This document shows positions 5,586 to 6,726 of a DNA stretch of 6,726 nt, one piece after another. Position 1 is the first letter of the stretch; each line of letters opens with the position of its first letter. Source of the DNA: Polaromonas sp. Its GTDB lineage: Bacteria; Pseudomonadota; Gammaproteobacteria; Burkholderiales; Burkholderiaceae_C. The notes below the pieces were generated by a model. The model made no database searches. It was not told the origin of the DNA and was given only the letters and a program-made list of their open reading frames with translations. The position numbers and the translations under genes are program-made. The stretch is from NCBI GenBank assembly GCA_025362825.1, contig JANYFF010000298.1:1-6726 (forward strand). Reading direction: 5' to 3'.

Positions 5586-5603
5586 TAAGTCAGTTCTGAC
5601 TTA
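5586..5603. repeat. Inverted repeat overlapping the argG stop codon
   Basis: TAAGTCAG (5586-5593) and CTGACTTA (5596-5603) are perfect 8-base inverted arms around TT. The right arm contains the argG stop codon (TAA on the minus strand). It lies 9 bases to the right of the shared terminator. It could add an mRNA 3' hairpin, but the loop is tight and the arms are AT-rich; no function is established. Confidence 0.4.
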
Positions 5604-6726
5604 CTTGCCCAACTTCAAAAAGTCTTCCCCCTTGCCCAACTCCAGCATCCCGGCATTGGAATAAATCCCCAGCTTGGCGCGGGTATCGGTGATGTCCAGA
5701 TTGCGCATAGTCAGTTGACCAATGCGATCCAACGGCGAGAACGGCGCGTCTTCGACCTTTTCCATGCTCAGGCGCTCAGGCGCGTAGGTCAGGTTGGGTG
5801 ATTCGGTGTTCAAAAGCGAGTAGTCGTTGCCGCGGCGCAGTTCCAGCGTGACGGTGCCGGTGATGGCGCTGGCGATCCAGCGCTGCGCCGTCTCACGCAG
5901 CATGATGGCCTGGCTGTCGAACCAGCGGCCCTGGTATAGCAGGCGGCCGAGCTTGCGGCCGTTGTCGCGGTATTGCTCGATGGTGTCTTCGTTGTGAATG
6001 CCCGTCACCAGCCGCTCGTAGGCGATGAACAGCAGCGCCAGGCCGGGGGCTTCGTAGATGCCGCGGCTCTTGGCTTCGATGATGCGGTTTTCGATCTGGT
6101 CGCTCATACCCAGGCCGTGGCGGCCGCCGATTTCATTGGCCTTGAGGATCAGGCTTACCAGGTCGGGGTAGTGCACGCCGTTCAGCGCAACGGGGCGGCC
6201 TTCTTCAAATGTCACGCTGACTTCTTCGGCCTTGACGACGCAGTCGTCTTTCCAGAACGGCACGCCCATGTTGGGGTTGACGATCTTGATGCCGCTGTTG
6301 AGGTTCTCCAGGTCTTTGGCTTCGTGCGTTGCGCCCAGCATGTTGCTGTCGGTGCTGTAGGCCTTCTCAGCGCTCATCTTGTAGCCAAAACCGTTGGCCG
6401 TCATGAAGGCGCTCATCTCGGCGCGGCCGCCCAGTTCGTCGATGAACTGTTGGTCCAGCCAGGGTTTGTAGATCTTCAGGGCGGGGTTGGTCAGCAGGCC
6501 GTAGCGGTAAAAGCGCTCGATGTCGTTGCCCTTGAAGGTGGAGCCATCGCCCCAGATGTTCACGTCATCCTGCTTCATCGCCGATACCAGCATCGTGCCG
6601 GTCACTGCGCGACCAAGTGGGGTGGTGTTGAAGTAGGTGACGCCGGCGGTGGTGATATGGAAGGCGCCGCTCTGCAGCGCGGCGATGCCTTCAGCAGCGA
6701 GCTGTGGGCGGCAGTCGACCAGGCGG
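5601..6726 (-). CDS. argG: Argininosuccinate synthase ArgG (5' end beyond window)
   Basis: Cytoplasmic enzyme of arginine synthesis joining citrulline and aspartate with ATP to give argininosuccinate, AMP and pyrophosphate. The window holds 374 residues plus the TAA stop. The frame stays open to the right edge, and the first readable residues (RLVDCRPQLAAEGIAAL) align with about residue 69 of the 447-residue E. coli ArgG. About 70 N-terminal residues, including the ATP-binding SGGLDTS loop, therefore lie outside. Family signatures present are TYFNTTPLGRAVTGTML, NIWGDGSTFKGNDIERFYRYG, EKAYSTDSNMLGATHEAKDLE, GGRHGLGMSDQIENRIIEAK and the near-terminal IGQLTMRNLDITDTR. They place it in the longer E. 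coli-like ArgG subgroup. The C-terminus is shorter than in E. coli and ends GEDFLKLGK. The GTG at 6605 within the frame is not the real start, because conserved sequence continues upstream of it. The gene converges on murB. Confidence 0.98.
   Translation of the reverse strand, partial: RLVDCRPQLAAEGIAALQSGAFHITTAGVTYFNTTPLGRAVTGTMLVSAMKQDDVNIWGDGSTFKGNDIERFYRYGLLTNPALKIYKPWLDQQFIDELGGRAEMSAFMTANGFGYKMSAEKAYSTDSNMLGATHEAKDLENLNSGIKIVNPNMGVPFWKDDCVVKAEEVSVTFEEGRPVALNGVHYPDLVSLILKANEIGGRHGLGMSDQIENRIIEAKSRGIYEAPGLALLFIAYERLVTGIHNEDTIEQYRDNGRKLGRLLYQGRWFDSQAIMLRETAQRWIASAITGTVTLELRRGNDYSLLNTESPNLTYAPERLSMEKVEDAPFSPLDRIGQLTMRNLDITDTRAKLGIYSNAGMLELGKGEDFLKLGK

Noticed and set aside
6603..6605. GTG as the argG start
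   Set aside because: Conserved ArgG sequence (DCRPQL through FNTTPLGRA) continues upstream in the same frame to the window edge, so the true start lies outside.

Overview
The window looks like ordinary core chromosome from a GC-rich betaproteobacterium, most likely order Burkholderiales and family Comamonadaceae (Polaromonas/Rhodoferax/Variovorax-like). This rests on protein similarity recalled from memory, on high GC at third codon positions, and on a structured intergenic repeat (1923-2005) of a type I remember from that family. There is no rRNA, tRNA, CRISPR array, transposase, phage gene or integrase. I see no sign of an exotic undescribed system.

Layout. At the left edge, an OmpA-domain glycine-zipper lipoprotein runs leftwards off the window (1-574, minus, C-terminus missing). 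A 271-base divergent region follows, holding a four-tract G-quadruplex motif at 753-782. Three plus-strand genes come next: a Tas-type aldo/keto reductase (846-1913), a YbaK-type Cys-tRNA(Pro) deacylase (2020-2520) and the glycerol-3-phosphate acyltransferase PlsY (2554-3195). The hairpin-rich repeat sits between the first two. Converging on plsY from the right is a minus-strand pair: yajQ (3883-4374), then, only 4 bases after its stop, an exported retropepsin-like aspartic protease (3225-3878). Divergent from yajQ across 52 bases is murB (4427-5506, plus). A strong intrinsic terminator (5544-5577) lies between murB and the convergent argG (5601-6726, minus), whose N-terminus is cut off by the right edge.

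How the genes fit together. Several serve the cell envelope: MurB makes the peptidoglycan precursor UDP-MurNAc, PlsY makes lysophosphatidic acid for phospholipids, the OmpA-like lipoprotein probably tethers outer membrane to peptidoglycan, and the protease is predicted to be periplasmic. YbaK is a translation-fidelity factor, ArgG belongs to arginine synthesis, YajQ is a nucleotide-binding protein reported to sense cyclic di-GMP in some proteobacteria, and Tas is a general NADPH-dependent reductase. The likely transcription units are the lipoprotein alone, tas (perhaps with ybaK-plsY), yajQ-protease, murB, and argG.

The most unusual points are the G-quadruplex motif ahead of tas, the three-hairpin repeat ahead of ybaK, the two-part build of the small aspartic protease and its tight coupling to yajQ, and two non-ATG starts (GTG for the lipoprotein, TTG for plsY), each with a clear ribosome binding site.
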